Of a stretch of 23,488 nt of DNA, positions 1-8,782 are shown in pieces; the stretch's first letter is position 1; every line of letters begins with the position of its first letter. The notes under the pieces were generated by a model that was given only the letters and a program-made list of their open reading frames with translations, was not told where the DNA came from and did not search any database. The translations under genes were made by a program, and so were the position numbers. This stretch comes from Bacteroidales bacterium (GTDB lineage Bacteria; Bacteroidota; Bacteroidia; Bacteroidales; F082). The stretch is from contig JAOZNY010000017.1 of NCBI GenBank assembly GCA_029933565.1, positions 1 to 23,488 of the forward strand, in the 5' to 3' direction.

Positions 1-116
1 GGGCTTACGAATATCAGGATACAGCAAAATCATATGTTGGTTTCCGTACTATTCAGCCTTATTTAGGCCGTAACAAAGGTGATAACCCTAATAAAGCTTC
101 AAGAGTATATAATTAA
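1..116 (+). CDS. gldK: GldK/PorK C-terminal end (partial)
   Basis: The first bases read in one open frame (codons starting at base 3) and end at TAA 114-116, giving about 37 residues that include GFRTIQPYLGRN. The GFR near the C-terminus fits the formylglycine-generating-enzyme-like fold of GldK, and gldL-gldM-gldN follow directly in the order known for type IX secretion clusters. GldK is an outer-membrane lipoprotein that forms a periplasmic ring with GldN. The 5' part lies outside the window, so the signal peptide and catalytic-like core cannot be judged. The assignment rests mainly on context plus this C-terminal motif. Confidence 0.85.
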   Translation, partial: AYEYQDTAKSYVGFRTIQPYLGRNKGDNPNKASRVYN

Positions 117-157
117 GATTTTTATTATAAAATAAAACAACTAACAAAATTTTTATC

Positions 158-1156
158 ATGGGATTTTTTGATTTTACAAAAACAAGACGTTACAGGAACT
201 TTATGGCCAAAGTATATGGCATAGGAGCCGCGGTTGTATTGGTAGGTGCCTTATTTAAAATTATTCACTTACCTTATGCAAACCAATTATTAACACTTGG
301 TCTTCTTACTGAGGCAATAATCTTTTTCTTTTCGGCTTTTGAGCCACCTCACGTAGAACCTGATTGGAGTATGGTTTACCCTGAACTAGCAGGTATGTAC
401 GGAGGTGTTAAAGGTCAGGATATTAAAAGAAAATCACCTACACAACGACTTGATGATATGTTTGAAAAAGCGCAAATTGACAATAAAACAATCGAACGCC
501 TTGGTGAAGGTATGTCGAAACTATCAGATAATGCCGGTCAGTTAACAGACCTTACCGATGCGGCAGTTGCAACTAATAATTTTACTTCAAACCTTGAGGC
601 TGCAAGCGATAGTGCTAAGAACTTTAATGAATCAGTTCAAAAAGATGCTGAGGCAACAACAAATTATTCAGAAAGTCTTAACAATGTAACTGAAGGTGCA
701 AGTTCACTTGCAAATGCTTACACACAAGCAGCAGACACACTCAAGAGCGATATGAATACAACAGAAGAGTTTGCTTCTACCGTAAAAGATGCAACTGCTT
801 CTGCAGAAGTTCTTGCCGTTAGTTATAAAAAATCATCTGAAGTACTTTCAAAATCTGTTGAAGCACTTGATTTTACTGCAGTTGAAGGTGATGCTTATAA
901 TGAGCAACTAAGAAAGATTGCTGAAAACATGGCTGCGCTTAACGCAATTTATGAAATTCAGTTACAAGGTACAAACAGAGCCGTTGAATCAACAGAAAAA
1001 CTTCAGACAACAATGGGTGAATTCTTAACCAAACTTGAAAATTCAACAGCATCTACTTCTGATTTCTCAGATCAAATGGCAACTTTGTCGAAACGTATGG
1101 GATCATTAAACAAAGTTTATGGCAATATGCTTACAGCAATGACTGTAAACGGATAA
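158..1156 (+). CDS. gldL: GldL/PorL, inner-membrane motor subunit of type IX secretion/gliding
   Basis: This is the stator-like inner-membrane subunit that, with GldM, turns proton flow into motion driving type IX secretion and gliding. The 332-residue protein begins with the family signature KTRRYRNFMAKVYGIGAA. Two predicted membrane helices follow, at about residues 18-36 and 43-61. Lys34 lies at the end of helix 1. Glu52 lies inside helix 2, matching the position of the conserved motor glutamate described for Flavobacterium GldL. The rest (about 90-332) is Ser/Thr/Ala/Glu-rich and looks like a long helical cytoplasmic tail. The gene starts 41 bp after gldK and sits 59 bp before gldM, so it is almost certainly co-transcribed with them. 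There is no clear Shine-Dalgarno sequence, as usual for the phylum. Confidence 0.97.
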   Translation: MGFFDFTKTRRYRNFMAKVYGIGAAVVLVGALFKIIHLPYANQLLTLGLLTEAIIFFFSAFEPPHVEPDWSMVYPELAGMYGGVKGQDIKRKSPTQRLDDMFEKAQIDNKTIERLGEGMSKLSDNAGQLTDLTDAAVATNNFTSNLEAASDSAKNFNESVQKDAEATTNYSESLNNVTEGASSLANAYTQAADTLKSDMNTTEEFASTVKDATASAEVLAVSYKKSSEVLSKSVEALDFTAVEGDAYNEQLRKIAENMAALNAIYEIQLQGTNRAVESTEKLQTTMGEFLTKLENSTASTSDFSDQMATLSKRMGSLNKVYGNMLTAMTVNG

Positions 1157-1215
1157 TTAATCCGATAAACTATTGTTTAACAAATTTTTATCCATTAATA
1201 ATAAAATAAATACAA

Positions 1216-2883
1216 ATGGCTGGATATAAGGAAACCCCACGGCAGAAAATGATTGCTATGATGTATTTGGTACTTACGGCTCTTTTGGCCCTTAATGTAT
1301 CAAAAGACATTCTGAATGCTTTTCTAATTGTTAACGAAAGCATTGAAAGCACTAACGTAGGTCTTTCGCAAGAAGTAAGCACAGTATATAATGAATTTGA
1401 AACTCAATATTCTCAAAATAAGGAGAAGACTGGGGAGGCTTATCATAAGGCTTTAGAAGTAAAAGAAAATACTAAGGCAATTATTGAATACCTTGATCAA
1501 CTTAAATATAATTTGGTTGGTGTAAGTGAATATGGTTTAATATCAGAAATCAACAATGAGGAGATGAAGACCATGTTCTATAAGGATACAACTTATACTA
1601 ATGGCACTTCAGGTAAATATTTATTGCTAAAAGATGTTCCTACTAAGGACAAATACGACAATACAACTACTTACCTTATTGGAATGAAGGATGGGGGGGG
1701 CGAAGCCTATAACCTTAGTGCTAAATTAAATAGTTACCGTTCTTATCTTTTAAATGTAGTTAACCTTGACCAAAATTCTAATGAACTTGGCTTGGTTATC
1801 AGGCCTGGTAAATCTTATCATGATCCTGATGGAGCAGCAGTTACTTGGGAATATTATAATTTTTATCATACTATTCTTGCTGCCGACATTACTATTGTTA
1901 ATAAATTGGTTAACGAGGTAAAGAATGCAGAGTATAATGCAGTTCAATATTTATTTCAATCAATTACAGCTTCTGACTTTAAATTTGCATCAGTTTCTGC
2001 TAAAGTAATCCCTAAAAGCACTTATTTGTTTAAAGGGCAGGATTACGAAGCACAGATTTTGGTTGCGGCATACGATGACAAAGCGAAACCAGATGTTTTT
2101 ATAAGAACTGGTGCTGACGAATGGAAAGACTCCTACTTAAAGAATGCAAAAAAGATTAGTGGTTCTGAAGGTAGTGTAAATGTAAAGTTACCAACAAACG
2201 CTGAAGGAGTTCAAAAATATGCTGGTATTATTCAATTGCGCGACCCTGTAACAGGTGAACTACAAAATCACCCATTCAGTGGCGAGTATATTGTTGCACC
2301 ACCATCACTAACTGTTGCTCCACTTAAAATGAATGTATTTTATATTGGTGTTGAAAACCCGGTTTCAATTTCGGCTCCAGGTATTCCTGCCAGTAAGATT
2401 AATGCAACAATTTCAGCAGGTACACTTTATAAAAAAGATGATAACTATGCTGTTAAAATCCCAAAGAAAGTTCCAGGCAATAAAGTTACTGTAGTAGGAA
2501 CTGCTGAAGTTGATGGCAAAACTATGCAGTTAGGAAGTGCAGAATTCCGTGTTAAGCGCGTTCCTAGTCCAACTGCTGAAATAGCAGGTAAAACTGATGG
2601 AAAGATTGATAAAAACACTTTGCTTGCCGCTGCTGCCATTATCCCAAATATGAAGGACTTTGAATTTGACCTTTATTTTGAGGTAACATCATTTACTTTT
2701 GCTACAATTATAAATGGTGACTGGATTCCTAAAAATGTTAGGGGTAACCAATTCAATAAAGAAATCAGTAATATTATCAGAAACGGTAAAAGAAAACAAA
2801 AGTTTTTCTTCGAAAATATTCAGGCTAAAGGACCAGATGGAACAATCAGGAGTCTTAACCCGATAAACCTCGAGTTACAATAA
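1216..2883 (+). CDS. gldM: GldM/PorM, motor shaft of type IX secretion/gliding
   Basis: GldM is anchored in the inner membrane by one N-terminal helix and reaches across the periplasm as a dimer of four Ig-like domains to touch the GldK/GldN ring. The N-terminus MAGYKETPRQKMI followed by a hydrophobic helix (about residues 12-30) is diagnostic. Arg9 is the residue whose counterpart is thought to pair with the GldL glutamate. The 555-residue length is slightly above the usual 510-530. Oddly, bases 1693-1700 are eight consecutive G, coding Gly160-162 after Asp159. That is a long run for such AT-rich DNA; a one-base slip there would truncate the protein after its first third. The start ATG is 59 bp after gldL and the stop is 20 bp before gldN. 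Confidence 0.97.
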   Translation: MAGYKETPRQKMIAMMYLVLTALLALNVSKDILNAFLIVNESIESTNVGLSQEVSTVYNEFETQYSQNKEKTGEAYHKALEVKENTKAIIEYLDQLKYNLVGVSEYGLISEINNEEMKTMFYKDTTYTNGTSGKYLLLKDVPTKDKYDNTTTYLIGMKDGGGEAYNLSAKLNSYRSYLLNVVNLDQNSNELGLVIRPGKSYHDPDGAAVTWEYYNFYHTILAADITIVNKLVNEVKNAEYNAVQYLFQSITASDFKFASVSAKVIPKSTYLFKGQDYEAQILVAAYDDKAKPDVFIRTGADEWKDSYLKNAKKISGSEGSVNVKLPTNAEGVQKYAGIIQLRDPVTGELQNHPFSGEYIVAPPSLTVAPLKMNVFYIGVENPVSISAPGIPASKINATISAGTLYKKDDNYAVKIPKKVPGNKVTVVGTAEVDGKTMQLGSAEFRVKRVPSPTAEIAGKTDGKIDKNTLLAAAAIIPNMKDFEFDLYFEVTSFTFATIINGDWIPKNVRGNQFNKEISNIIRNGKRKQKFFFENIQAKGPDGTIRSLNPINLELQ

Positions 2884-2903
2884 ACAATAAAAATACAGGA
2901 CAT

Positions 2904-3746
2904 ATGAATAAGTTGTTTGTCGCTTTTTTAACTATTAGTATGATGCTATCAATTGGTCTGCAAGCTCAGATTATTGACGACGCCCCAAAGGATGCATTAT
3001 ATGAAGATGAAAACATAATTAATAAGGAACCTCTTCCGCTACCTACTATTCGCGCTGCGGATGTAATGTGGTCAAAAAGAGTTTGGAGAGAGATTGACTT
3101 TCGTCAGAAATTTAATCAGAAGTTTTATTTCCCAATCGAAACACAAGCTAGTTGGAAATCATTTATAGTTGTGGTTCTTGATGCCTTAAAAGCCGGGGAG
3201 ATGCAAGCCTACGATATTTCGAACACCGATGAATTACTGGTGCCTATCACCTACAGCGAGATAGTAGGTCGTCAAACAGATACACTTCACAATATTATGA
3301 GACGCCCCTATCCTCCTTACGAAGAATACGATACAGTTATTTATACTGAATTCGATCCAACTAAGGTTATGCGTATAAGGGTTAAAGAAGATTGGTATTT
3401 CGATAAGCAGCGCTCACAAATGATGGTGCGCATTCAGGCAATTTGCCCAGTAATGCTTAAGGAAAGAAACGGACAGGAGGTTACAGAGCCATTGTTCTGG
3501 TTGTCGTACCCTGAATCGAGAGACGTTTTTGCACAATCACTGGTTTTTAATCGTGAAAATGCAGCTATGAGGCTCACCTTTGATGAAGTATTTGGTAAAC
3601 GTCTATTTGATAGTTATGTTTATAAAGAGGCAAATGTGTTCGACCGACGTATTTCGCAATACGCAACAGGCATTGATGCTCTTTTAGAATCTGAAAGGAT
3701 AAAACGTGATATGTTCGAATTTGAAGAGAACCTTTGGGAATATTAA
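2904..3746 (+). CDS. gldN: GldN/PorN, periplasmic ring component of type IX secretion
   Basis: GldN forms, with GldK, the periplasmic ring below the outer membrane that the GldLM motor contacts; it is needed for type IX secretion. The 280-residue protein has a signal peptide (MNKLFVAFLTISMMLSIGLQAQ, likely cut after residue 20-22). Its body carries family-typical segments such as MWSKRVWREIDFRQKFN and DALKAGEMQAYD. The C-terminal part is rich in charged residues. It starts 20 bp after gldM and is the last gene of the cluster: a hairpin plus T-run terminator lies 22 bp after its stop. No other type IX genes (porV, sprA, gldJ, C-terminal-domain cargo) are seen in the window. Confidence 0.96.
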   Translation: MNKLFVAFLTISMMLSIGLQAQIIDDAPKDALYEDENIINKEPLPLPTIRAADVMWSKRVWREIDFRQKFNQKFYFPIETQASWKSFIVVVLDALKAGEMQAYDISNTDELLVPITYSEIVGRQTDTLHNIMRRPYPPYEEYDTVIYTEFDPTKVMRIRVKEDWYFDKQRSQMMVRIQAICPVMLKERNGQEVTEPLFWLSYPESRDVFAQSLVFNRENAAMRLTFDEVFGKRLFDSYVYKEANVFDRRISQYATGIDALLESERIKRDMFEFEENLWEY

Positions 3747-3768
3747 TCCCTGAAAATATTAAATTTAA

Positions 3769-3799
3769 AAACTCCTCTTTTTTAAGGGGAGTTTTTTTT
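3769..3799 (+). terminator. Intrinsic terminator after the gldKLMN cluster
   Basis: An 11-bp stem pairs AAACTCCTCTT (3769-3779) with AAGGGGAGTTT (3784-3794), with one T-G wobble and a T-rich loop. It runs into eight T (3792-3799). It sits 22 bp past the gldN stop and 27 bp before the recG start, so any recG promoter must overlap it. Confidence 0.88.
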
Positions 3800-3825
3800 G
3801 TGCAAATTTGTATTTTTACAAATCT

Positions 3826-5931
3826 ATGAATTACATCCTCGAAACACCAATAACATATTTAAAAGGTGTGGGGCCAAGAAAGGCCACCGTGCTTGAAAAA
3901 GAAATAGGTGTAAAAACTTTTGAGGATCTTCTGTATTATTTTCCCTTTAGGTATGTCGATAAAAGCAGAATATTTAAGGTAAAGGATATAAATTCTGACT
4001 CAACATATTTTCAGTTGAGAGGCAAAATAAGTATGCTTAATTCAGTTGGAGACAAGCGTAGCCGTTACATAACTGCAAAATTTACTGACGATACTGGAAG
4101 TATTGGCTTAGTTTGGTTTAGAGGTTTAAAATGGATTAAAGAAAGGTTTCTCCCTTCGAAAGAATATCTGCTATTTGGAAAACCTTCAATATTTAAAAAC
4201 TCCTTCAATTTCGTGCATCCTGAAATAGAAGATTTGATTCCTGATGAAGAAATTGTTGCAGGACAACATCTGGAAGGTATCTACAGTTCAACAGAGAAAC
4301 TAAAAAACTCAGGAATGGGAAGCCGTGGTTTAACTAAATTGTTGAAACAACTTCTCACTCAAAGTGGCGAAAGCATAAGTGAAAGTTTACCAAAATACAT
4401 TGTTGAACACTACAAACTACTTGATAAGAAATCAGCCCTTTATAATATTCACTTTCCTGAAAATCAGGCAATAATAAAAAAGGCGGAAGAACGATTGAAA
4501 TTCGATGAACTTTTTTATCTGCAACTTCAAATACTTTTAAATAAACGACTGACAAAACAAAAATCAACAGGTTTTGTTTTTGATAGTGTGGGCGAGAACT
4601 TCAACGAGTTTTTTAGCAAACACATCCCTTTCAAACTAACAAATGCACAAAAACGTGTGATTAAAGAAATACGCTCCGACCTTAAATCGGGCAAGCAAAT
4701 GAACAGACTTTTGCAAGGTGATGTTGGAAGCGGAAAAACCATGGTTGCACTAATGAATGCCTTAATTGCAATTGACAATGGTTTTCAAACCTGCATAATG
4801 GCCCCCACCGAAATACTTGCCCATCAACATTATAATAGCATTAGCAATATGTTGAAAGACATGGATCTAAAAATAGACCTTCTTACCGGCTCAACAAAAA
4901 AAGCAAAACGTACTAAAATTCATGAAGGAATTGAAAGTGGTGACCTTAAAATACTTATCGGCACCCATGCAATTATTGAAGATACCGTAAAATTCAAAAA
5001 TCTGGGTTTTGCCGTTATCGACGAGCAGCATCGCTTCGGTGTAGCACAAAGGGCCAAACTCTGGAAAAAGAATAAAATTCCGCCCCATATTTTGGTGATG
5101 ACGGCAACACCAATCCCACGTACTTTAGCCATGACTGTTTATGGAAATCTTGATGTTTCAATTATTGACGAACTGCCGCCGGGCAGAAAGTCAATAAAAA
5201 CTTCACACCACTTTGAGAAAAGCAGACTGAGAGTTCTTGGCTTTATGCGAGAGCAGATAAAAAAAGGTCGGCAGATTTATGTGGTTTACCCACTGATTAG
5301 CGAGTCGGAGAAAATGGATTTAAAAAACCTGATGGACGGTTTTGCAAATATGGTACACGATTTTCCTGCACCCGAATATCTGGTAAGTGTTCTACATGGT
5401 AAAATGAAAGCCGATGAAAAGGACTATGAAATGCAACGTTTTGTCGAGGGAAAGACAAATATTCTTGTTTCAACAACTGTAATTGAAGTAGGTGTTGACG
5501 TCCCCAATGCTTCGGTAATGATTATTGAAAATGCCGAAAGGTTTGGGCTTTCACAACTTCACCAGTTGCGTGGTCGTGTGGGGCGCGGAGCAGAACAATC
5601 CTATTGTTTATTAATGTCGGGTTACAAAATCTCTAACGAAGGCAGAAAACGTTTAGAAGTAATGGTTTCAACTACCGATGGTTTCGTTATTGCTGAAGAA
5701 GACCTGAAGCTACGCGGACCGGGCGACCTACAAGGAACAAAACAAAGTGGATTGCTTGACTTTAAAATTGCAAGTATTACAAAAGACAGCGACCTAATGC
5801 TGAAAACCCGTAAGATTGCTGAGCATATTCTGGAAAAGGACCCACAACTCTCTGATCCAAAAAATACAATTATCCGTCAAGAATTGAGTATTAAACTTAA
5901 AAATAAAGCAAATTGGGGAAAAATCTCTTGA
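3826..5931 (+). CDS. recG: ATP-dependent DNA helicase RecG
   Basis: RecG is a monomeric superfamily 2 translocase that regresses stalled replication forks and processes branched recombination intermediates. The 701-residue product has the N-terminal wedge/OB region (about 1-230), then Walker A GDVGSGKT at 298-305, the DEQH box at 399-402, and MTATPIPRTLAMTVYGNLDVS as motif III and surroundings. The C-terminal helicase half contains STTVIEVGVDVPNA, QLRGRVGRG and the RecG-specific LKLRGPGDLQGTKQSG. I chose ATG 3826: an in-frame TTG at 3808 would add six residues (MYFYKS) but would lie in the TA-rich sequence just after the terminator, and RecG proteins of the phylum usually begin near this methionine. 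Full length, no defects. Confidence 0.97.
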   Translation: MNYILETPITYLKGVGPRKATVLEKEIGVKTFEDLLYYFPFRYVDKSRIFKVKDINSDSTYFQLRGKISMLNSVGDKRSRYITAKFTDDTGSIGLVWFRGLKWIKERFLPSKEYLLFGKPSIFKNSFNFVHPEIEDLIPDEEIVAGQHLEGIYSSTEKLKNSGMGSRGLTKLLKQLLTQSGESISESLPKYIVEHYKLLDKKSALYNIHFPENQAIIKKAEERLKFDELFYLQLQILLNKRLTKQKSTGFVFDSVGENFNEFFSKHIPFKLTNAQKRVIKEIRSDLKSGKQMNRLLQGDVGSGKTMVALMNALIAIDNGFQTCIMAPTEILAHQHYNSISNMLKDMDLKIDLLTGSTKKAKRTKIHEGIESGDLKILIGTHAIIEDTVKFKNLGFAVIDEQHRFGVAQRAKLWKKNKIPPHILVMTATPIPRTLAMTVYGNLDVSIIDELPPGRKSIKTSHHFEKSRLRVLGFMREQIKKGRQIYVVYPLISESEKMDLKNLMDGFANMVHDFPAPEYLVSVLHGKMKADEKDYEMQRFVEGKTNILVSTTVIEVGVDVPNASVMIIENAERFGLSQLHQLRGRVGRGAEQSYCLLMSGYKISNEGRKRLEVMVSTTDGFVIAEEDLKLRGPGDLQGTKQSGLLDFKIASITKDSDLMLKTRKIAEHILEKDPQLSDPKNTIIRQELSIKLKNKANWGKIS

Positions 5932-6016
5932 TTACTCAATTGTTCTATTGTTGACTCACAAACTATTTCCAGCATCCTCTCTTTGAAATCATTGTTGTCT
6001 GGCAAAAAACAATTAA

Positions 6017-6150
6017 TCCCCTACAGGGAAACAAACTGTTTTTTTTAATCACCTGGGTTACAGTAAGGTATCCACTACGTGGAATTCGCTGTAGGCGATA
6101 TATTAGTGTAGCAAATAACATAGCCCCGTTTGTTTATACCTCGTAGAGGT
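6017..6150. repeat. Cluster of four 13-nt palindromes with a TAC/GTA centre
   Basis: The 344-bp gap between recG and pheT (5932-6275) holds no credible gene. It contains four 13-nt imperfect or perfect palindromes, each with 5-nt arms around a TAC or GTA centre: TCCCCTACAGGGA (6017-6029, inner arm pair mismatched), TCCACTACGTGGA (6071-6083, perfect), TCGCTGTAGGCGA (6086-6098, one T-G pair) and ACCTCGTAGAGGT (6138-6150, perfect). The first two have a TAC centre and the last two GTA, so they are in opposite orientations. The arms differ while the architecture is kept, as expected of REP-like extragenic palindromes. Whether they act on mRNA ends or are mobilised by a REP-associated transposase cannot be told here. 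Confidence 0.7.
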
Positions 6151-6247
6151 TGCACAAACACAGCCTTACAATAAATTTCAGACATTTTTAGCAGACAGTA
6201 GTGCTTTGAAATACAAAATTCCATGCAAACTGAACAAACTCTTTTCT

Positions 6248-6255
6248 TATTTTTG
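6248..6255 (+). promoter_or_regulatory. Candidate Bacteroidota -7 box before pheT
   Basis: TATTTTTG exactly fits the TAnnTTTG -7 consensus of the primary sigma factor in this phylum and ends 20 nt before the pheT ATG. A matching -33 TTTG at the usual 17-23 nt distance is not present, so this is only half a promoter by sequence. Confidence 0.4.
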
Positions 6256-6275
6256 CTGATTCAAAATTTAGAGAA

Positions 6276-8729
6276 ATGAAGTTATCCTACAACTGGTTAA
6301 AGCAATACATTAACATCGATTTAAGCGCTGAGGAATTATCACCAATTCTAACAGACATTGGTCTTGAGGTGGAAGGTCTTGATAAATTTCAGTCCATAAA
6401 AGGTGGTCTTGAAGGCATTGTAATTGGAGAGGTAAAAACATGCCACAAACATGCAAATGCCGATAATTTGAGTGTAACAACCGTTGATATTGGAACAGGG
6501 GGATTTTTACCAATTGTTTGCGGAGCACCCAATGTTGCAGCAGGACAGAAAGTAGTTGTGGCTACTGTTGGAACAACTTTGTACTCAGATGATGATTCAT
6601 TTCAAATAAAAAAAGCGAAGATCCGAGGAGAGGCTTCGCAAGGAATGATTTGTGCCGAGGATGAACTTGGTATGGGAGAGTCGCATGAAGGGATAATGGT
6701 TTTACCTGAAAATTTAATACCGGGAATGAAAGCCAACGAATATTTTAATGTTGAAGAAGACTGGGTTTTTGAAATTGGCCTTACGCCAAACCGTGCCGAC
6801 GCAACTTCACACATTGGCTCAGCGAGGGATTTGGTTGCAGGACTAAATAGAATTGCTAACGAAAAGAAACATTCACTTTCACTCCCGTCCGTTGATAATT
6901 TTAAAGTTGATAATACAAATCTGGATATTGATGTAATTGTTGAAGCACCAGAAGCCTGTGCCCGTTATTCAGGTATTACAATCTCAAATATTGAAGTTAA
7001 GGAGTCGCCGGACTGGTTAAAAAACAGACTGAATGCCATTGGGTTACGCCCAATAAATAATATCGTTGACATTACGAATTATGTACTTCACGAAACAGGG
7101 CAGCCTCTTCATGCCTTTGATGCTGATAAAATAAAAGGCAAAAAAGTAGTGGTCAAAAAAATGGCTGACAAAACTAAATTTGTTACTCTGGATGAAGAGG
7201 AAAGAAAACTTAGCCAAAACGATCTGATGATTTGCGATACTGAAGAAGGCATGTGCATTGCAGGTGTGTTTGGAGGGGAACATTCAGGTGTTACTGATGC
7301 CACCAAAAACATTTTCCTTGAGAGCGCATATTTTGATGCCACACACATTCGTAAAACATCAAAACTACATACTTTGCAAACCGATGCATCTTTCAGGTTT
7401 GAACGTGGTGCCGATCCTAATATTACAGTTTATGCGCTTAAACGTGCATCAATGTTGATTAAAGAAATTGCCGGAGGGGAAATATCTTCGGAAATTAAAG
7501 ATGTTTATCCTGAACCTATTACAGACTGGACAGTTGACATTATTTATAAGAACGTTGACAGATTAATTGGTAAAACAATTGAAAGGGAGATTATTAAAGA
7601 TATTCTCATCGATCTTGAAATAAAGATTCTTGAAGAAACAGATGAGGGACTAAAACTGGAAATTCCAACTTATAAAGTTGATGTAACCCGCGAGGTGGAT
7701 ATTATTGAGGAAATTTTAAGGATTTATGGTTACAACAACATCCAACTCGACAATAAGATCCATTCTTCAATTAGCTTGAGGCAAAAGCCCGATATGGAGA
7801 AGATCCAGAATATGATTTCAGATTATTTAAGCAGTCAGGGCTTTGCCGAAATAATGAACAACTCACTTACAAAATCTGTTTTTGCAGAAGCAAACCCAGA
7901 CCTTGACAGTGAAAAAAGTGTAGCAATGCTCAACCCACTTTCAAGCGATTTAGGAGTATTGAGGCAATCCTTGCTATTTGGCGGATTAGAATCAATTTCC
8001 TATAACCAAAACCGCAGAATCAGCGATCAAAAACTATACGAATTTGGGAATATTTACCGAAAGAAAGGAAACTCACTGGAAGGTGTAAAAAACTATTTTG
8101 AAGAAAAACACTTGATGATGATTGCTACAGGAAATATTTTTTCTGAGAACTGGGAAACAAAACCAAGGAAAGCAGACTTCTATTTTCTAAAAGGTATGCT
8201 TGAAGCAATTATCACACGACTTGGCATTAACAGGAAGCAAATTAAAATTGCTGATGGCACTCAAAAATCTTTCAGTTATTCTCTTGAATTTACATTGAAC
8301 AATGAAATAATTGCAGAAGTAGGAAACCTATCCCCTGCTGTTTTAAAGCCTTTCGACATTAAGAAGGAAGTATTTGCTGCAAGAATAAACTGGACAGTAG
8401 TTTCAAAATTCTTACCACAACACAATACTTCTTATGAATTTGTTTCAAAATTCCCTTCTGTAAGGCGCGATCTTGCTCTTGTTGTCGACAAGTCGGTTAG
8501 TTTTAGCCAGTTAAAGGAATCTGCCATAAAGGCTGAAAGGAAACTGCTAACAGAAGTTGGGATATTTGATATTTATGAAGGAAACAAAATTCCGGAAGGC
8601 AAAAAACAATATGCACTCTCTTTTGTTCTTCAAGACAAAAACAAAACTCTTAACGATAAAACCATTGAAAAAGCAATGAGGCGGATACAACAGGTTTTGG
8701 AAAGGGAAATGGGAGCGGTTTTAAGGTAA
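6276..8729 (+). CDS. pheT: Phenylalanine--tRNA ligase beta subunit
   Basis: This is the beta chain of the cytoplasmic alpha2-beta2 enzyme that charges tRNA-Phe. The 817-residue length is normal. Domains visible in order are: N-terminal segment MKLSYNWLKQYI, EMAP-II-like tRNA-binding domain (about 45-155), B3/B4 editing region (about 215-400, with GLRPINNIVDITNYV and GQPLHAFDADKI), B5 domain (about 415-490, ending in DIIEEILRIYGYNNI), the catalytic-like core, and a ferredoxin-fold anticodon-binding domain at the C-terminus (about 719-817, starting near FVSKFPSVRRDLALVV). The alpha subunit gene pheS is not in the window, so the two are unlinked here. The gene stands alone between a repeat-containing gap and a convergent gene. 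Confidence 0.97.
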   Translation: MKLSYNWLKQYINIDLSAEELSPILTDIGLEVEGLDKFQSIKGGLEGIVIGEVKTCHKHANADNLSVTTVDIGTGGFLPIVCGAPNVAAGQKVVVATVGTTLYSDDDSFQIKKAKIRGEASQGMICAEDELGMGESHEGIMVLPENLIPGMKANEYFNVEEDWVFEIGLTPNRADATSHIGSARDLVAGLNRIANEKKHSLSLPSVDNFKVDNTNLDIDVIVEAPEACARYSGITISNIEVKESPDWLKNRLNAIGLRPINNIVDITNYVLHETGQPLHAFDADKIKGKKVVVKKMADKTKFVTLDEEERKLSQNDLMICDTEEGMCIAGVFGGEHSGVTDATKNIFLESAYFDATHIRKTSKLHTLQTDASFRFERGADPNITVYALKRASMLIKEIAGGEISSEIKDVYPEPITDWTVDIIYKNVDRLIGKTIEREIIKDILIDLEIKILEETDEGLKLEIPTYKVDVTREVDIIEEILRIYGYNNIQLDNKIHSSISLRQKPDMEKIQNMISDYLSSQGFAEIMNNSLTKSVFAEANPDLDSEKSVAMLNPLSSDLGVLRQSLLFGGLESISYNQNRRISDQKLYEFGNIYRKKGNSLEGVKNYFEEKHLMMIATGNIFSENWETKPRKADFYFLKGMLEAIITRLGINRKQIKIADGTQKSFSYSLEFTLNNEIIAEVGNLSPAVLKPFDIKKEVFAARINWTVVSKFLPQHNTSYEFVSKFPSVRRDLALVVDKSVSFSQLKESAIKAERKLLTEVGIFDIYEGNKIPEGKKQYALSFVLQDKNKTLNDKTIEKAMRRIQQVLEREMGAVLR

Positions 8730-8782
8730 TAAGTTTTTGTTGGAAGCGGCCGGTAAAAAAAAATGATACAAAAAAGGCAGCA

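Noticed and set aside
1693..1700. G8 run as a frameshift making gldM a pseudogene
   Set aside because: The frame is continuous over 555 codons with normal N- and C-terminal family sequence, so the gene is intact in this assembly.
3808..3825. Longer recG start at TTG adding six residues
   Set aside because: The extension begins just after the terminator T-run, shows no conserved residues, and ATG 3826 gives the usual RecG N-terminus.
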